DNA of 64,000 nucleotides. It comes from Diaporthe sp. PMI_573 (lineage: Eukaryota > Ascomycota > Sordariomycetes > Diaporthales > Diaporthaceae). The position numbers were made by a program, and so were the translations under genes. The stretch covers positions 1 to 64,000 of the forward strand of contig JAJTUP010000151.1 in assembly GCA_021399435.1 (NCBI GenBank), read 5' to 3'. Each line of letters starts with the position of its first letter. The first letter of the stretch is position 1. Shown one piece after another: positions 10,890 to 22,887 of this stretch. The notes below the pieces were generated by a model. It was not told the DNA's origin. It made no database searches and saw only the letters and a program-made list of their open reading frames with translations.

Positions 10890-12791
10890 GAGTCCTGGCA
10901 ATTTCGTCTTCTCGTTCATCTCGATGCTGAACTAGATAGTCCATTGAGAGCAACATATCATCCAGAGTATTGACCTTCCCTCAGTGTCCTTTGTAGCAAA
11001 GAGAAAGGCTTGCAAAAAAGAGAAAATGTCCTCGAGCTCTTGCCAATCTTCGTGGGAAAGGTGGTCTTCCTTCAGCTCGTCATAGTGATCATCAAGGCAG
11101 CCACGAATCTCCTTTCTCATTGCGAGGGCCGCTTCAATCTCTTTGGCCCAGGAATTCCACCGAGTGTCGTTGTCCAGCGGGATTGCTCTGCCGGCTGCCG
11201 CCACAAACTCTTGATAGCGCTGTGTAGACGATCGAAACCAAACGTTGATATTATGGAGCTTGCCAAGTGCACCCATCTGACGCCAGTCGTCCGCGATATC
11301 GGCTTGATCTCTCTTATTGCTGTTTTCTTCGTCGGTGAGGCGTTGAGTATCCTGAAGAGCCATTTTGATTGCCTCATCCTCATCGGCTCTAGATGCTCGA
11401 CTCTTCCCGCGGAAGAGGAAGGCTTGGACTGCGAGGTTGATAACGTGCCCGTTACAACGAACCCGGCGGATGCGAGGGACGAACAACGCAGGATGTGCCT
11501 CGTTGATCTCTTCAGCAATAAATCGAAGCATATTATCATTCGATGCCGCGTTATCAAGGGTAAAGAACCCAATCCTGTCTAACCGGATTGCATAGTCTTC
11601 AACAACCTCAAGGAATACACCAGCTTGCTGCTCGCCGCCGTGAGTTCCTCTAAATTCGCGGAGGGAAAGGAGAGCAGTCTCTGCTTGCATTGATTCTGCA
11701 TCGACCCAAGAGGTAACGATAGCTTGGTAGCCAGTTTTTGACGGGGCTGTCCACATATCGATAGAGAAATGGATCCACGAGAGCGAACTTTGAAGCTTTT
11801 GCGCAAGCGCTTTCTTGTGGAGGGTGAAAGTCCTTCGGAGAAGCTGAGGCACATCCTTGCGGCATACTCTAATCATATCCTTTCCCATGTAGTTAACGGA
11901 GAGGATAACTGCCCAGAACTCAGGCCAATCGAGGAGAGTATGCGGAAGATTTCGGATAGCAATAAGCCTAGCGCAAGCGTCGTTAAACTCGGGAAGTTGA
12001 ATAGCCGAGACAAGGGCTTTTTCTTGCTGAATATCTCGTTCTCTCTGGCGTTCGCCTTCTCTCCCGAAAATATCATCAATGGTCGCTTGATTGGCAATTG
12101 TTTGAGCTCCTGGTGGCGCGCCTCTCATGACGATGTTGTGCTTGCTGCTCAGATGGGCGCGGAATCGACTCGAATTCGGTGTGCCGCCATACGTACAGTG
12201 TGGCTGGCCACAATAGTAGATCTCGTGTTTATGCTTGTTCCTTAGAGGTTCTCCATCTTTAGGAGGCCTCGTGTGAGCCCAGAGGTCTTTGTTGCCGCGC
12301 TTCCGCTTTGCTGGTTCGTCCTCCCCACTTGCCGCTGATCTCTTGCGCTCGTTTCGGGGTACTGGGTGTGATTCGAGATTTTCAGTGTACTCCGTGAGCT
12401 CGGAGACGCTGAATTCATCGTCTGAGGCCACATTAGCCTTCGTCACTGAGCTAGGTTGGCTGGCGGTGGTGGACATGATCAAATTTGTGTGATTAACAGA
12501 GGAGGTCAGTTGACTATTTATTACTGGATTACTCAATCGAGCAATGCACGACCTGTAATATAAACGCACCATTGACAGCCAGGCAGCTAAGACACTTCGT
12601 AGGCAGCGTAGGCAACACAGGCAACCACAGAGATCAGTTTGAACTAATTAGGCAGCAGGGAAACCTAGAATTATGTTGAAACGTTTGAAACCTTGAAACA
12701 AACATCTGGCTGGTTTCAATTGAAACATGGGACGGTCGGTTTCAGTTTCAATGAAACACCATTGAAACTGATACGTTTTTTTCCATCACTG
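10890..12791 (-). mobile_element. hAT-3: nearly complete hAT element, 3' end lost
   Basis: The right end at 12791 reads CCATCACTG, so the element begins CAGTGATGGAAAAAAACG on its own coding strand, a classic hAT terminus. Inside it lies a block with many GAAAC/TTTCAA subterminal repeats (about 12660-12780), then the transposase. No matching left terminus is found. Recognisable transposase ends near 10905 and unrelated sequence follows. The flank after 12791 is GTAAAAAA, which would be the target duplication, but its partner is missing. Confidence 0.75.
10932..12476 (-). pseudogene. hAT-3 transposase, C-terminal frameshift and truncation
   Basis: The preferred start is the ATG at 12476 (MSTTASQPSSV). 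Order of motifs: Lys/Arg-rich nuclear signal (PAKRKRGNKD), BED-like finger (YYCGQPHCTYG ... FRAHLSSKH), first Asp in HFSIDMWTAP, second Asp in GFFTLDNAASNDNM, CxxH in VRCNGHVINLAVQ, then LDNDTRWNSW. After TEGRS near 10950 one base is missing; in the next frame the protein resumes TLDDMLLSMDYLVQHRDERE. The C-terminal dimerisation domain with the catalytic Glu is absent because the sequence switches to an unrelated coiled-coil-like reading at about 10905. Otherwise the frame is clean, suggesting recent decay. Confidence 0.85.
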
Positions 12792-13190
12792 GTAAAAAAA
12801 CACGGGCATGTGATAAACACGGCTGACTGGTAAACCACGTTAGGCGTATTCGCTGTCCCATAATCAATGACTCTCTCAGCAATGACACTAGCACGGAGCC
12901 TGCGACTTCGACCTCTTTAATAGAGTATTTCAATTTAGTTCTCCAGAGATTCTCCCTCCAATTTCAAGAGATACTGTAAACATAGAGACAAATAAAGCCG
13001 TTCGTACAGTATGTAGTGTATGTACTGTCCCTTACCGCAATAATTTTATTTGAGGGTTGAGTACTTCCATAGGGTACTCTAAACTCTGCAGCAGTCGCGT
13101 CTTTATTCCATACTAATACCTTATACTTTAGTCGATGTACTTTCCTGGTCATCAAAGACGTACGTTAACCGCGATACGATAGCTGTACTT
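12792..13190. other. Spacer without recognised gene
   Basis: This is AT-rich sequence with TACTGTAC-like motifs near 13000-13030. No coding sequence was recognised. Confidence 0.4.
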
Positions 13191-13791
13191 CTACTGTATT
13201 TGACCCGAAGAGCACATGAAGAAGGACTCCGCAGGGTGGTCATCAATTCAATCTGGGGCGTCGATTGAGTTGAAACAGGGGTGGCACGGTCTGTTTATGG
13301 CACGCGCACGCTCGCACGGTGCACATAGTGATCTTTTGTCCACCGGGGGCGATTGAGTTGAATTGATGACCACCCTGGGACTCCGACTCCGAGTTCTCTT
13401 CGATGTCTGAACCCCCTCTCTTCTTGATGGCTGCTTCGGCCCTGATCTGCTCGTATAACCTGTTGATCTCACTTCGGTCCCAATCAATCAATACCTGTTC
13501 GGCCTTAATTCGCTCGTAAATCATGTCCGTCCTATTCTGAGGGCCGTGCTCCTCGCGGGTACTGCTCTGCTTCCTCTTCTTGGGGCTGGCGCTCCTAAGA
13601 CCCCCGCCCCCGTAAAGATCGTTAAGCTGATCACCCTGCAGTTCTTCAACCAGCCACTGTGGTGCCTTCCCCTGTTCCTTCTGAACATGTACAACAGCCC
13701 GCGAGATTGAGGAGGTGACGAACGGTTTTACCAACTGTATCAAGGTCCATGCAAAGTGTGCGAAGACGTACTCACGCACACTTCTGTCCAT
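13191..13791 (-). pseudogene. Copy A of an unrecognised DLYGGGG family, interrupted by a MITE
   Basis: Reading from about 13734, the protein has a conserved block (LVKPFVTSSISRAVVHVQ), LNDLYGGGG, then SASPKKRK with a nuclear-type basic patch. Charged repeats follow, DMIYERIKAEQ and RLYEQIRAEA. Copy B at 63.3 kb shares this order. A GTGAGT..ATACAG segment (13775-13735) inside the open frame may be a 41-nt intron, since copy B also begins next to a CCAG acceptor-like site. After ESES the frame enters the 146-bp MITE; removing it and one target copy restores a short ending with a stop at 13193-13191. Function unknown. No domain was recognised. Confidence 0.55.
13232..13377. mobile_element. 146-bp hAT-type MITE with perfect 8-bp target duplication
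   Basis: Both ends carry the same 20-bp inverted repeat, CAGGGTGGTCATCAATTCAA. The element is flanked by identical 8-bp copies of GGACTCCG (13224-13231 and 13378-13385). An 8-bp duplication and a CAGGG terminus are diagnostic of hAT elements. It has no coding capacity. Internal CGATTGAGTTG occurs near both ends in the same orientation. It interrupts the 3' end of copy A of the DLYGGGG family. Confidence 0.93.
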
Positions 13792-14418
13792 AAAGCCTTG
13801 TTAGTCACAGCGTATATGCACAAATGGCACAATCGCCTCGTATTCCAAGGTTGCTGCCTTGATTTGGCGGTGACAGTGTGGGTGGCGAAGCCGTAATTAT
13901 CACATCGCGGCGCAGTATACAGCTGGTCTCTCCGGGTTTCCTGTCGGACTTGCGATACTGATTCTGCCTCATGGTAGCCTGTTCTGGCGTTTAGGCGCGG
14001 AAGGAAGTCCAGAACCGTCCCTTAGGACACTAGGGTGACCCTGCTCGTTAGTGACGGAGGACGATCCTTTCGCGGCCTCGTGACGTCTGGCGCCATATGA
14101 TGCAGTGTGAAATGTAGATACAGACTCCCAGAATAACCACGTGTGGCTGCTCATGGGTTGTCCAGTCGGTTAAGAATTATGCACATCTGCCTGTCGAACC
14201 GCAGGCGTATCCTAGGTATAGTGGTCTTGGACGGTGACCAGTGGCTTGAAAATGACCCAGTGGTTGAATGTCATTCGGATTATAAAATGGCCTGATCCCC
14301 TGATTTTATCAGTCTCGCGATGAGATGGCAAAGATCCTCTTCTACCCGCCTGAATTAACTTGCTTAACCTCTTACCAAACCAAGCCATTGACCATTGCAA
14401 CTCACCAAATCCATCAGT
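13792..14418. other. Upstream of copy A and the tail-anchored gene; no firm gene
   Basis: Further 5' exons of copy A may lie here. A segment reading ALWTEV is found just upstream of the possible donor at 13775. Nothing can be delimited with confidence. Confidence 0.3.
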
Positions 14419-15027
14419 ATGGAGCATCGCGAGGACCGAGAATCTATTCAGTGTCTCCGAGACAGACTGCACGAGTCCTTGGGGTCGTCGTTCTGGCAAA
14501 ACCATGAAGAATCGGCCCAGCTTCTTCAGTGGGTACGCACTGTCGAGGCCATTCATAACTGGCTTGAAGAAACAAAAGCGCACTATGGCCGTCTCATACA
14601 ACACAACCGAGAGACGAAGAACCTCCACCTGCCCGACAGCTATACCTATAAGAGATTCGGGGAAGTCAGCAGACATCTCGATGCTATGGATCCTTACCTC
14701 CCGAAGACATTGCGCAATGGAACATATTACGAGGGCCTCAAAGACGTCACCAGACGGATTACTGATGAGCTTTGGAGCGGCAACGTCTACTGGTTGGATT
14801 GCTTTTCAAGGTTGATGGGGGTGGTGCTTTTAGATCACGACGAATGGCTTTCCGAACTTATTACGCCAATGGGTGAATCTCTCCAACCTATCAGAGTGGA
14901 CCAGAACAGAGTCGTGGATTTACGCAGCCGCTGCGAGCGGGGCGATCTGGCTCCTGATGGCCGGCGTGAGAGGTTTCTATGGCCAGGCATTGTACTAATC
15001 TTCATACTGCTGATCACATTGGGTTAG
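14419..15027 (+). CDS. Hypothetical tail-anchored protein
   Basis: The ATG at 14419 (MEHREDRESIQ) is preferred over an in-frame ATG eight codons upstream because of its purine-rich start context. The product is about 202 aa, acidic and helical for most of its length. It ends in a single hydrophobic segment, FLWPGIVLIFILLITLG, which abuts the C-terminus. This layout suggests a tail-anchored membrane protein with a cytosolic domain. I do not recognise the family. There is no frame break, and no partner gene is evident. Confidence 0.55.
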   Translation: MEHREDRESIQCLRDRLHESLGSSFWQNHEESAQLLQWVRTVEAIHNWLEETKAHYGRLIQHNRETKNLHLPDSYTYKRFGEVSRHLDAMDPYLPKTLRNGTYYEGLKDVTRRITDELWSGNVYWLDCFSRLMGVVLLDHDEWLSELITPMGESLQPIRVDQNRVVDLRSRCERGDLAPDGRRERFLWPGIVLIFILLITLG

Positions 15028-16137
15028 CTGATAGAAACGAATTTGTTTGCGAGTAACCTACTTGGAAATACACGACTTCACGTTGAGTTGCTGTAGAAAA
15101 TTGCCATGGTGTCGAAATGGCAATCTTCCGATACAAATGTAGTTGAAAATTGGAAAAGGAACCTACCTCCAAGTACCTTGCATGTTGCATGTTGCATGCT
15201 GTATGATTGCCACTCGATGGCTGCTACTTTGTCGCGCGCCTTGTAAGGTATTATTTTTTCACTATCGTTGGCAGCCATAAATTGTCTGTATAAAGGGAGT
15301 ATGTCGGCGCGAGGTTTGCAACGGCGTAAGAGTAGTTCGGGATGGCATGGACGAGGAATAGTTTCCGGAGCTGAAAAAGTATGATTTCAAACTAACGAAA
15401 GTACCATTCCGTTCTGTCATATGCACTACCCCCTACCGATCCCTTACACAAAATTATCATTCTTCACCTGGACCATACAACTAACGATGCTCTCCGGGCT
15501 TTATAGCCCTGTTTTCCGCTGAAAACAATGAAAGACCCGACCTAAAACAAGGTGACTTAGCTAATCGGCCCTCTCACCCGCATCTATCGCCGCAGTTTCT
15601 CACCAATTCCCTTACCCAGTCTATTGTTGCGAAGCAGTCCTCGAGCAACTCTAAATTATATGGGCGGAATGTGGTAGTGGTGCTTGAGTCGTCACTTGTG
15701 CATACAGATGTTGGCAGGCTCTGCCCGTCTGTGGTTAGCCTGTTGAAATGGACATCCACCCCATAGAGCAAGTATCTCCGACTTTCTCACAACAGCTGCC
15801 AAAGTCTCGAGCCTACACCGAGTCCAGCTCGAATCAAACTCCTTCAGTCGCCGATGCTGCCTCTGAAAGAGGTGGCCACGGCCACTCCGACGGACCTAAT
15901 GGCAATACGTCGACGCTGGTCACATGTGGCACTTCGAGCCGTAATTGTGGCGCGAGTAACTGAGAGAAAAAGGCTAGAGACATACCCTCCTCTCCAGGCG
16001 CGACATTTCCTGAATCGCTTGCCCGCGGATGGACAGCATCCACTCCAGCACAGCGATCACCACAACAGATACAGTGCCTGGGTCCTACCAAGGTTCAAAT
16101 CACAACAACTTCCCATATCACCAATCAACAGGACCCA
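15028..16137. other. Spacer; no firm gene
   Basis: Ser/Thr/Gln-rich frames around 15750-16130 read into the Ulp1-like segment below and may be its disordered N-terminal part. Nothing else was recognised. Confidence 0.35.
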
Positions 16138-16281
16138 GTCGACTTGACTCAAGATCTCACAGCCCAGATGCAGCCGCATATATTTCAATCGCAGCTTCCA
16201 TTCCGCCCACAAGATCTCGAGAGACTCAAGGGCACCACTGATCAGAGTCGATGGCTCAATGACGAGCTGTTAAACAATTAG
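16138..16281 (+). pseudogene. Ulp1 (C48) SUMO-protease-like N-terminal remnant
   Basis: The frame reads FRPQDLERLKGTTDQSRWL followed by NDELLNN and a stop. The W-L-N-D-E motif after a short helix is the conserved opening of Ulp1-type cysteine proteases. The catalytic His, Asp and Cys regions would lie 3' but are not readable in the following 400 bp. Such protease domains also occur in some transposons, so the origin is open. Confidence 0.35.
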
Positions 16282-18569
16282 AGGATGGCTCGATGATCTT
16301 CTACTTCGTCATCCGTAATACTAGACGCGTAGTAATGGTTCGGGTTATCGCTTGCTAGGTAAAAGGCGAGTGAAGGCTTCTCTGTGTCATAGTGGTCGTG
16401 GATTTTTTTCAAGCGCTATCTATGTTAGCAATGCTCCGCAAGAATCGGCAGGTATCTGCTTAGGGTTTCTTTGTTCCAGGCAAGGCCGTCGATGTCAAGC
16501 TTGGCGACGAACTTCCCAATTTCGGCGTTTCATCCGGCGGCCGCTACCAAACACCTAACTCTAGCAACCTACTTTGCAAGAGGCAACGAAGACATGGTGC
16601 CCAAGAATGTTGTCGACGACAGAGTGGTGTATGTGTTCACAATCTGGGGTAGAATGTGGAAACACTTCTTGCGCCGCAAATGACGTAGTGGGGAGTACGG
16701 ATCCGTATTTGAAGAGACGTTGCGACCTCTCCACCCCATGATCCCTGCCCAAGTATCAGCTGATGATAGCTAAGCTTTGATACGATGTAATTTACCACTT
16801 TTAGCCTTTCGCACGAGCCTGTACTATCGAGGTCCGTTTTGAAGATTGATTGAACATAACGAGTACTCAGGATGGGTAGATCTATCTTGTCTACAGGTAA
16901 AATCGCTGTGACCCTGTTAGTGGCTCGCGAATTTCAACCAGCTGTTCCAACCTGTCAACTGCATACAACACCAATAACCCATGCCCCAGCTGAGAACAGC
17001 CGTAGACGCATGGTTTTTCCGCACGGACGCATGACCTTCTCTGCCTGAAGACGTCCTGATGCGGAGCGCCAGCTCTCTCTTTTCCTTCCTAACGGGAGGC
17101 CCTCCTAGCAAGCCGGCTTGACGGCTGCTCCCCAGTGATTTTGACCTGGCAGATCTGGCCCTTCTGATTGGTAGCGAGCGACCACCCAACACCATAATTC
17201 TATTCAGGCTGGACAGTTTGATTTAATCGCTCAGCAGGATCTGGAGTTGGGCTAGTTAGTATGGACCCGGACGGGGCGGACCGAGCAGTCTTGAACGGTG
17301 TCTACGTGATTGGGCGACGCTCGTTGCCACGCTCGACAACCATCATCCATTAGAGCAAGTCAAGTTGGGCAAAACGAGGCTTTGCGGGCGATTACCCGCG
17401 CCCTCAACCAGCCTAGAATTACGCGCTGGTGAGTCACATCTTCAACTCAGGAGCCCATGCGGGAGTGTGGGTGTGGTCGGATCTTCCCGGGCCAACATTG
17501 ACGTACGAAGATTCTAAGCTTGAGGAGGGGAGAAGAAAGAAAAGAAACTCGCGATGTGCGACGCGTTGGAGAAGTTTAATAACCGTGGTCCGTGCCTGTC
17601 GCAGGGGCCAGCCCCCCTGCCAGCACCTTGTGGTGGTGTCAGCCCGTCTAGTGGTGACAACCGCCACAATTATAACGTTCTTTAAAAATGGCTTTGGCGT
17701 AAGGAAAGTTATCCTTAAGACCTAAAACACGATCTGTTTTTTTAAATTAGATTAAAGGATTGGGGTTATACCTGGTTCAATTATTTAATGATGGAAAATC
17801 AATTCTGATACTTGCAAAGCTTCCCTGGGTGAATCTCGAGGAGATATCGATGATCGGTGCTTTCATGCATTATTATGAGTTGATAGCAGTTATGATTCAG
17901 TCTTAGAACTGCTTTCAACTTCGACCACAATCAAGGCCTCTTGTGCTGCCTTATCATCCAGCCCAAGTATTATAGACCAACAACCTCAAACCATCTGGCG
18001 AAGAGTATTACTGGATACACACTAAGCTTTTTAAACGAACCCCCCAAGGAAATCCCACAACACGTGCCTCTTTCTTTTCCTTTTAATGTGATGATGGACA
18101 GTTTCCTGCCATCTGGTTTGAGTATTTCGACACGTTTGTTGTGTCGAACCCTAGACTTTTTCATGCAGAGGCTGATTCAAAACCATAATCAGCCATTATA
18201 CCTCCAATATGTCATCTCTTCTCATCATTGAGCAATTTGCACCATTGCAAGAGACTGGTCCATGCTTCTCCCATTGTACAATATCCCACCGTTGTTTTCC
18301 TTTCTGTAAACTGCTAAACTAGCACCCTTTTTAAGATTACAAGCACTTAGATATCCTTTCAGGATACCTTGATTTTCATACAGAGTTCTTCAGGATGTTT
18401 GTCGGTTCAGATGGTCGAATCTTGATCAAGCGATAACCAATAAAAAGATTATCCGACATGCAGGCTGAGCCTGACTTGTTTGGACATATATTCCACTGTG
18501 TTCTTGCCGCGCGCGTTTGATGCGAGTTAGATATCATCGGTACTGTTCTATGCACTAGGGGGAGCTTAC
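16282..18569. other. 2.3 kb without recognised gene
   Basis: Weakly coding-like text is present near 16470-16560 (VDVKLGDELPNFGVSSGG) but could not be assigned. A CCTTCCTAACGGGAGG motif at about 17087 is related to the tandem repeat at 10753. I see no RNA gene or terminal repeat. Confidence 0.4.
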
Positions 18570-19285
18570 GTCAATCCAAGGGAGCCACCGGTTACCAAAA
18601 GAAGACACGGCATTGCAAACCAGGGTCATGGCAACGAATATAAGAAAGCCTTGGTATGTTTTGTTGGGAAAGACGCCAATGCCAGATTCCGTTTCAAAAA
18701 CGTTAAGACATGCAGCAAAGAATTGTGCCGTGCCAAAGTTCACCGAGAGAGTAATTGATATATTTCCAACCCACGAGTACCAGCCGCATATCCAGCTTGC
18801 AAGAGGGCGATATTTGGGGGGGCTCAGCATTCCAGCTTGATGGTATACTCCTGCCACGGGATTGAGTAAGTTAGTGATGTGGCACTGGAAGATGGGTTTC
18901 GTGGTGAAGGGACCGCTATACCCCCGGCAGTTGGATAAACGCTTGTGATTTCTCCCAGCGAAGCAGCGACGCAAACAACGATTAGGACGACCAACAACCA
19001 ACCCCAAATGATATTGACAGGCCCTCCGCCAATGAGAGGATAATTCAGGGTGGTCGCAAGCCCATAAGGATTCGCCCCCAAAACGAACGCCATGAAAGTA
19101 ACGTGGACTGTGGATCGGTTGCGCCTTAGTTGGGACTCGTATCCAAGGCGGCCACGAACATCATCAACGGAAGCCTCATCCGAGGAATCGGTGCTGCCGT
19201 AGAGAACGTCTTGGCCTGGAGCTTTCGCATGTTTTGCAACTACGGATTCGGCAGCAGCGGCATCTTGTGGGATGACGCGGGACAT
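18570..19285 (-). pseudogene. 5' part of an amino-acid/GABA/choline-type permease (APC superfamily)
   Basis: Exon 1 is 19285-18922 and exon 2 is 18850-18570. The intron is GTATAG..GGCAG (71 nt) with a CACTAAC branch-like site, and the splice keeps phase. The 215 readable residues begin MSRVIPQDAAAAESV, then a hydrophilic head and membrane segments: GPVNIIWGWLLVVLIVVC, SLGEITSVYPTAGG, then ISITLSVNFGTAQFFAACL and FLIFVAMTLVCNAV. The text GEITSVYPTAGGVYHQAGML and the ASWICGWYSWVGN loop are typical of fungal APC transporters. A donor (GTAAGC) ends exon 2 at 18570, but no continuation is found. Intact members are about 500-550 aa with 12 membrane segments. Confidence 0.7.
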
Positions 19286-22200
19286 CCTGAAAGGCTTCGT
19301 TGATGAGTGATATAGCGGCAGGCTGCTTGGAGGATCAAGCTGGAAAAATTCGTAAACCCAGGCTTTCAAAGTGCCGTGGATATCAGCAAAACTCCTTTCG
19401 CTCGAGGGGAGGGGATTACGAGACAGAGGGGAGCCCGTACCTTTCGAAGAATTTTTTTTCGAATGAGCCGTCCTCTGTCGATCCGCGTCGGCCGTCAAAT
19501 CCCCGGGCTTCTCTGCGTTTAATCCGAGCTCGTTGCGAAGAACCGCTAGCACAGCGGAGGCTCGGCCCCCCGAGCCTCCCCCGAGCCTCCGCCCAAGCCT
19601 GGCATGTTCGTACTTCGTATAAATACAATGGGGATTAGAAACGAAACCACTCGTATAAATACGACACACGACAGCAATTTCCGCATTTGCTTGCAGGTGA
19701 AATGCCGGACCCCAGAAGACTTTCTCCCCTGCAGCTCTGCGCACTGAATCCACTTCTCGTTGTGGCGCCTTCTGTGACGTGCATCTGCAGGTCCTCGCAT
19801 CTCGTAGCATGGACGGCACATGGCAACAGCAGCTATTAGACGGGCAACTCAGCAGGGCAGAGGGGCTCTCAACGCCAGTGAACTTCATACAAACAGGATC
19901 TACACGTCACAAACTTTCTTGTAGTGCAACTATTCATCTTTGGTTTGCCTGTCCGCTTCCAATGCTAAAGGCAAGGTTGTTGGAAGATAATTCCAATTTG
20001 TTTCATCTCAAATTTCCATGTTTTTGTGGATGCTGAGTCTACCCCGAGCTCTAGTTACCTGGGTATGAATAAGGCTCGTCTTTTACATGCAACACGAATC
20101 TACCCTACTGCTTAATAATAGACCCTCTGGTCAAGAGACCAGAATCCCCCGTCGATACAATGGACATTCAAACAGTATATAAGACCCGTTCCGTCACAGA
20201 GCTCATCTGCAAGGGTGGCAAAAGCGGCAGTGAGTGAAGATATTCACGGATCCTTATTGTTCCTGAAAAGACAAAGACCCTTCCGCGAATACCTATGGGC
20301 TCGTGGAGACCAAGTTCTGAACCAATAGAATAGTTAGTCAAGATGCCGTACAACTGTTTTCAGCCACATGGGCGGCGGCAAGTCAGCCACAGTATAGCAT
20401 TCGGCCACTCTTGACCAAATGCAGTGATTGGCCAGCCTCGAGTAAGCTACATGTCGTGAGATTGTTGCTAGCGGGCATTGATCAAGGTTGCACCTCTCAA
20501 GACACATGTTGTCTTATTTGGTCAGCTTGTCATTCCCGAGAACCGGGTTACCTAGTTAAGTCTTCTAAGTCCGTGATCAAGCTCCATACGTATCCTTAGA
20601 TCCGAATTGGACAATCCTGTTGTTGGGAATTTTCCTCATCCCCGCGCTTACCGGCATGTGCATGCCGCCGATGTTGGATATACTGGTTGTGTTCTTCCCG
20701 AACGCCATATATGTTGACAACTATATAGTATACGCAACGTTCGCTTTTCCCAAAGCTGGGTCGAGTGCGGGGGAGTTAGTATTCCTACCATGTAGTTCTC
20801 CACAGGATGGCATAGCTATACGCCAGCCGGCTGGGCTAGAGTATATAGACCAGTGATGCGACAATCTTTAGCGGACCGATTTTCTATTTTTGATGCCAAA
20901 GCCAAGTGCACATTCTTAGTGATCCGGCTTTCCCAACATTCCTCAAGAATTTAAGTGTCCTAAATTGGGCACATGATAACTATATTGGAGCATAGATTTC
21001 TTCCCATTCATTGCCCAGTCCGAAGCGTCTCTACAGCTTCACTCACTGCACTAACAGTCATGTTGAGTGTCTTGACCATCAACTCACCACGCGCTTGGCA
21101 GATCATCGTTTCCTGCAATCGATCACGAGTCTCGGATTAAAGTAATGCAGTAGGCGGAACTCCCTTAGTCGCCGATAAAGACACCTTGAGCAAATGTTTA
21201 TCCGCTCTAACAAGCAGGCGAAGAACGTTTTCCAGGTTCTCGCTGTCTTTCTAAAGCCTCTCGAGCTGGTGCTTCTATGTCGAGGCCAACGTAGCCAAAC
21301 AGCCTAGTATACTTCCAATGCAAATACCTAATGCTATGATTATTTCTCTCCGATCCCTCTTTATCCGTGCCGCTTTGTCAAGGCGTAGCCGTTGATGTTG
21401 GATTGCATTAGTGGCCGCCTCGTAGCTGATGGATACCTAGGTGTTGCTACAGAGGGCCTTCCACACTTCGTTGTCATTCGAATTGCTCCCTTTTAAAAAG
21501 ACTATATTATCTTCAAATTTAATTCCCCAAGAGATGCGGAACGGGGCCCCGGTCCTTAAACTTAATATAAATTTTAAGACGTCCCTCTATAGGAAGCTTT
21601 GTTGTATCTCAGGTAGCCACACCTCGGCGCCGAGCGTAGTTAAAACAAGGCAAACAGCATTTACAACCACGGAGAGCCCGGTGACGACACTTTCTACTTA
21701 TAGATAAGCCATCTTCCTTATTGTCCCAAAGTCATGATTTTAGTGGCTAGATAATATTTTTAAAACAGCCTATATAGTATTCTTAGTTGTCATCGGATCC
21801 TAGACGCGGGTGCTAGTAGAGTCAACAATACATAGAAGCCAGTGCTCGTCGCAATACTCCGAAGGAGGGAAGCAGATGGGAACAAGACCCCCTGGAAGCC
21901 TCATGCAATAGATATTGTGCGGGCCAGCGATATCTGTGTCGCCTTACCTTCCTTTGGTGACTGACCTTCGATGCTATGACGTCGTCATTGTTGTCTTTAG
22001 CGGACTGATCTTTAGCCACAGCTCGAGTCCATTCTTGCAGGAGTGGTGTGAGAACGCGCAAGTGTAGTGGCGGTCTTTTTGGCAGTCTTTTTGAAATTCC
22101 AGTCGGCGTACCACGTTTGGACAGGATCGAACTGTTTCCGTCTAGCCTGATATCTAAGCCGTCTCTTGGTCTAAGCTTCGACTTTTTCGACCTCAAACTC

Positions 22201-22571
22201 GGGGTAACCCCCATTTTCCTTAAGCGGTGGAGGCAGTTTGAATTATTTTGTCATAACGACGGGGCTATTCCCTCGGGTTTCTTAGAAAATATGAGGGTGA
22301 ATTCAGGCGGAGGTTGTGGGGAATTAAGATCAACCACGTTGTGATGTCACCCTTAACCAGCGTTGTATAATTACAGAAAAGGTCAGATCAGATTTCTTAG
22401 TCTGCGTACACATATCTACAAACGTTGTAACCTCTCTCCCTAGTAGTAAGTCATCTCAGGGCGCCAACCGAGTGCCTCCTAGCTGACCGCATTTGCCTAG
22501 TCCTTCGTACATCAACGACGCGTGCACCAGATACGTTCGACTACAGTGGTTCCCTGTCTTGTGACCCAGAA
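19286..22571. other. 3.3 kb without recognised gene
   Basis: The open frame upstream of the permease start has no ATG-supported family match and is taken as 5' flank. The remainder is AT-rich with only short frames. A hydrophobic 78-codon frame at 20620-20856 may be a decayed membrane segment. Confidence 0.4.
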
Positions 22572-22817
22572 CTAAGGATATCTCCAGAAATGTGCTCGTA
22601 AAGCCTCCTCAGCCTCACGCCTGAGCTTCATAAGCTTGACTTCTGCTTCTTCAGTATCTCCTGTTCCCGGGGTACTGCTCAAGCGCGCGTTCTCATGGAT
22701 GGCAAGCCGTGAAAAAAGGGACTTCAGGGTCTGATTTGTACCTTTTCGGCCATTTTCATCGGTCCGCCTTACGCAATGGTCCAATCTCTCCCGAAAGGCA
22801 GGAGACTTATAGAGCAA
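22572..22817 (-). other. Coding-like charged helical segment
   Basis: The frame reads NQTLKSLFSRLAIHENARL and EAEVKLMKLRREAEEALRAH, i.e. amphipathic helices, on the same strand and just downstream of the chromodomain gene. It has no ATG and could be a further exon of that gene. Family unknown. Confidence 0.25.
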
Positions 22818-22887
22818 TTCTCAAATATATAACACATGAAATTCAGAACAGCATTCGTCGGAGGATGTGGAGAAACCCCACCATGGC

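Noticed and set aside
18840..18921. Frameshift in the permease
   Set aside because: The change of frame is fully explained by a 71-nt GT..AG intron with a branch-like CACTAAC.
19286..19888. Extension of the permease frame upstream of its ATG
   Set aside because: Permease homology begins only after MSRVIPQ; the upstream text is Arg/Ser-rich and unlike any transporter, so it is chance open sequence.
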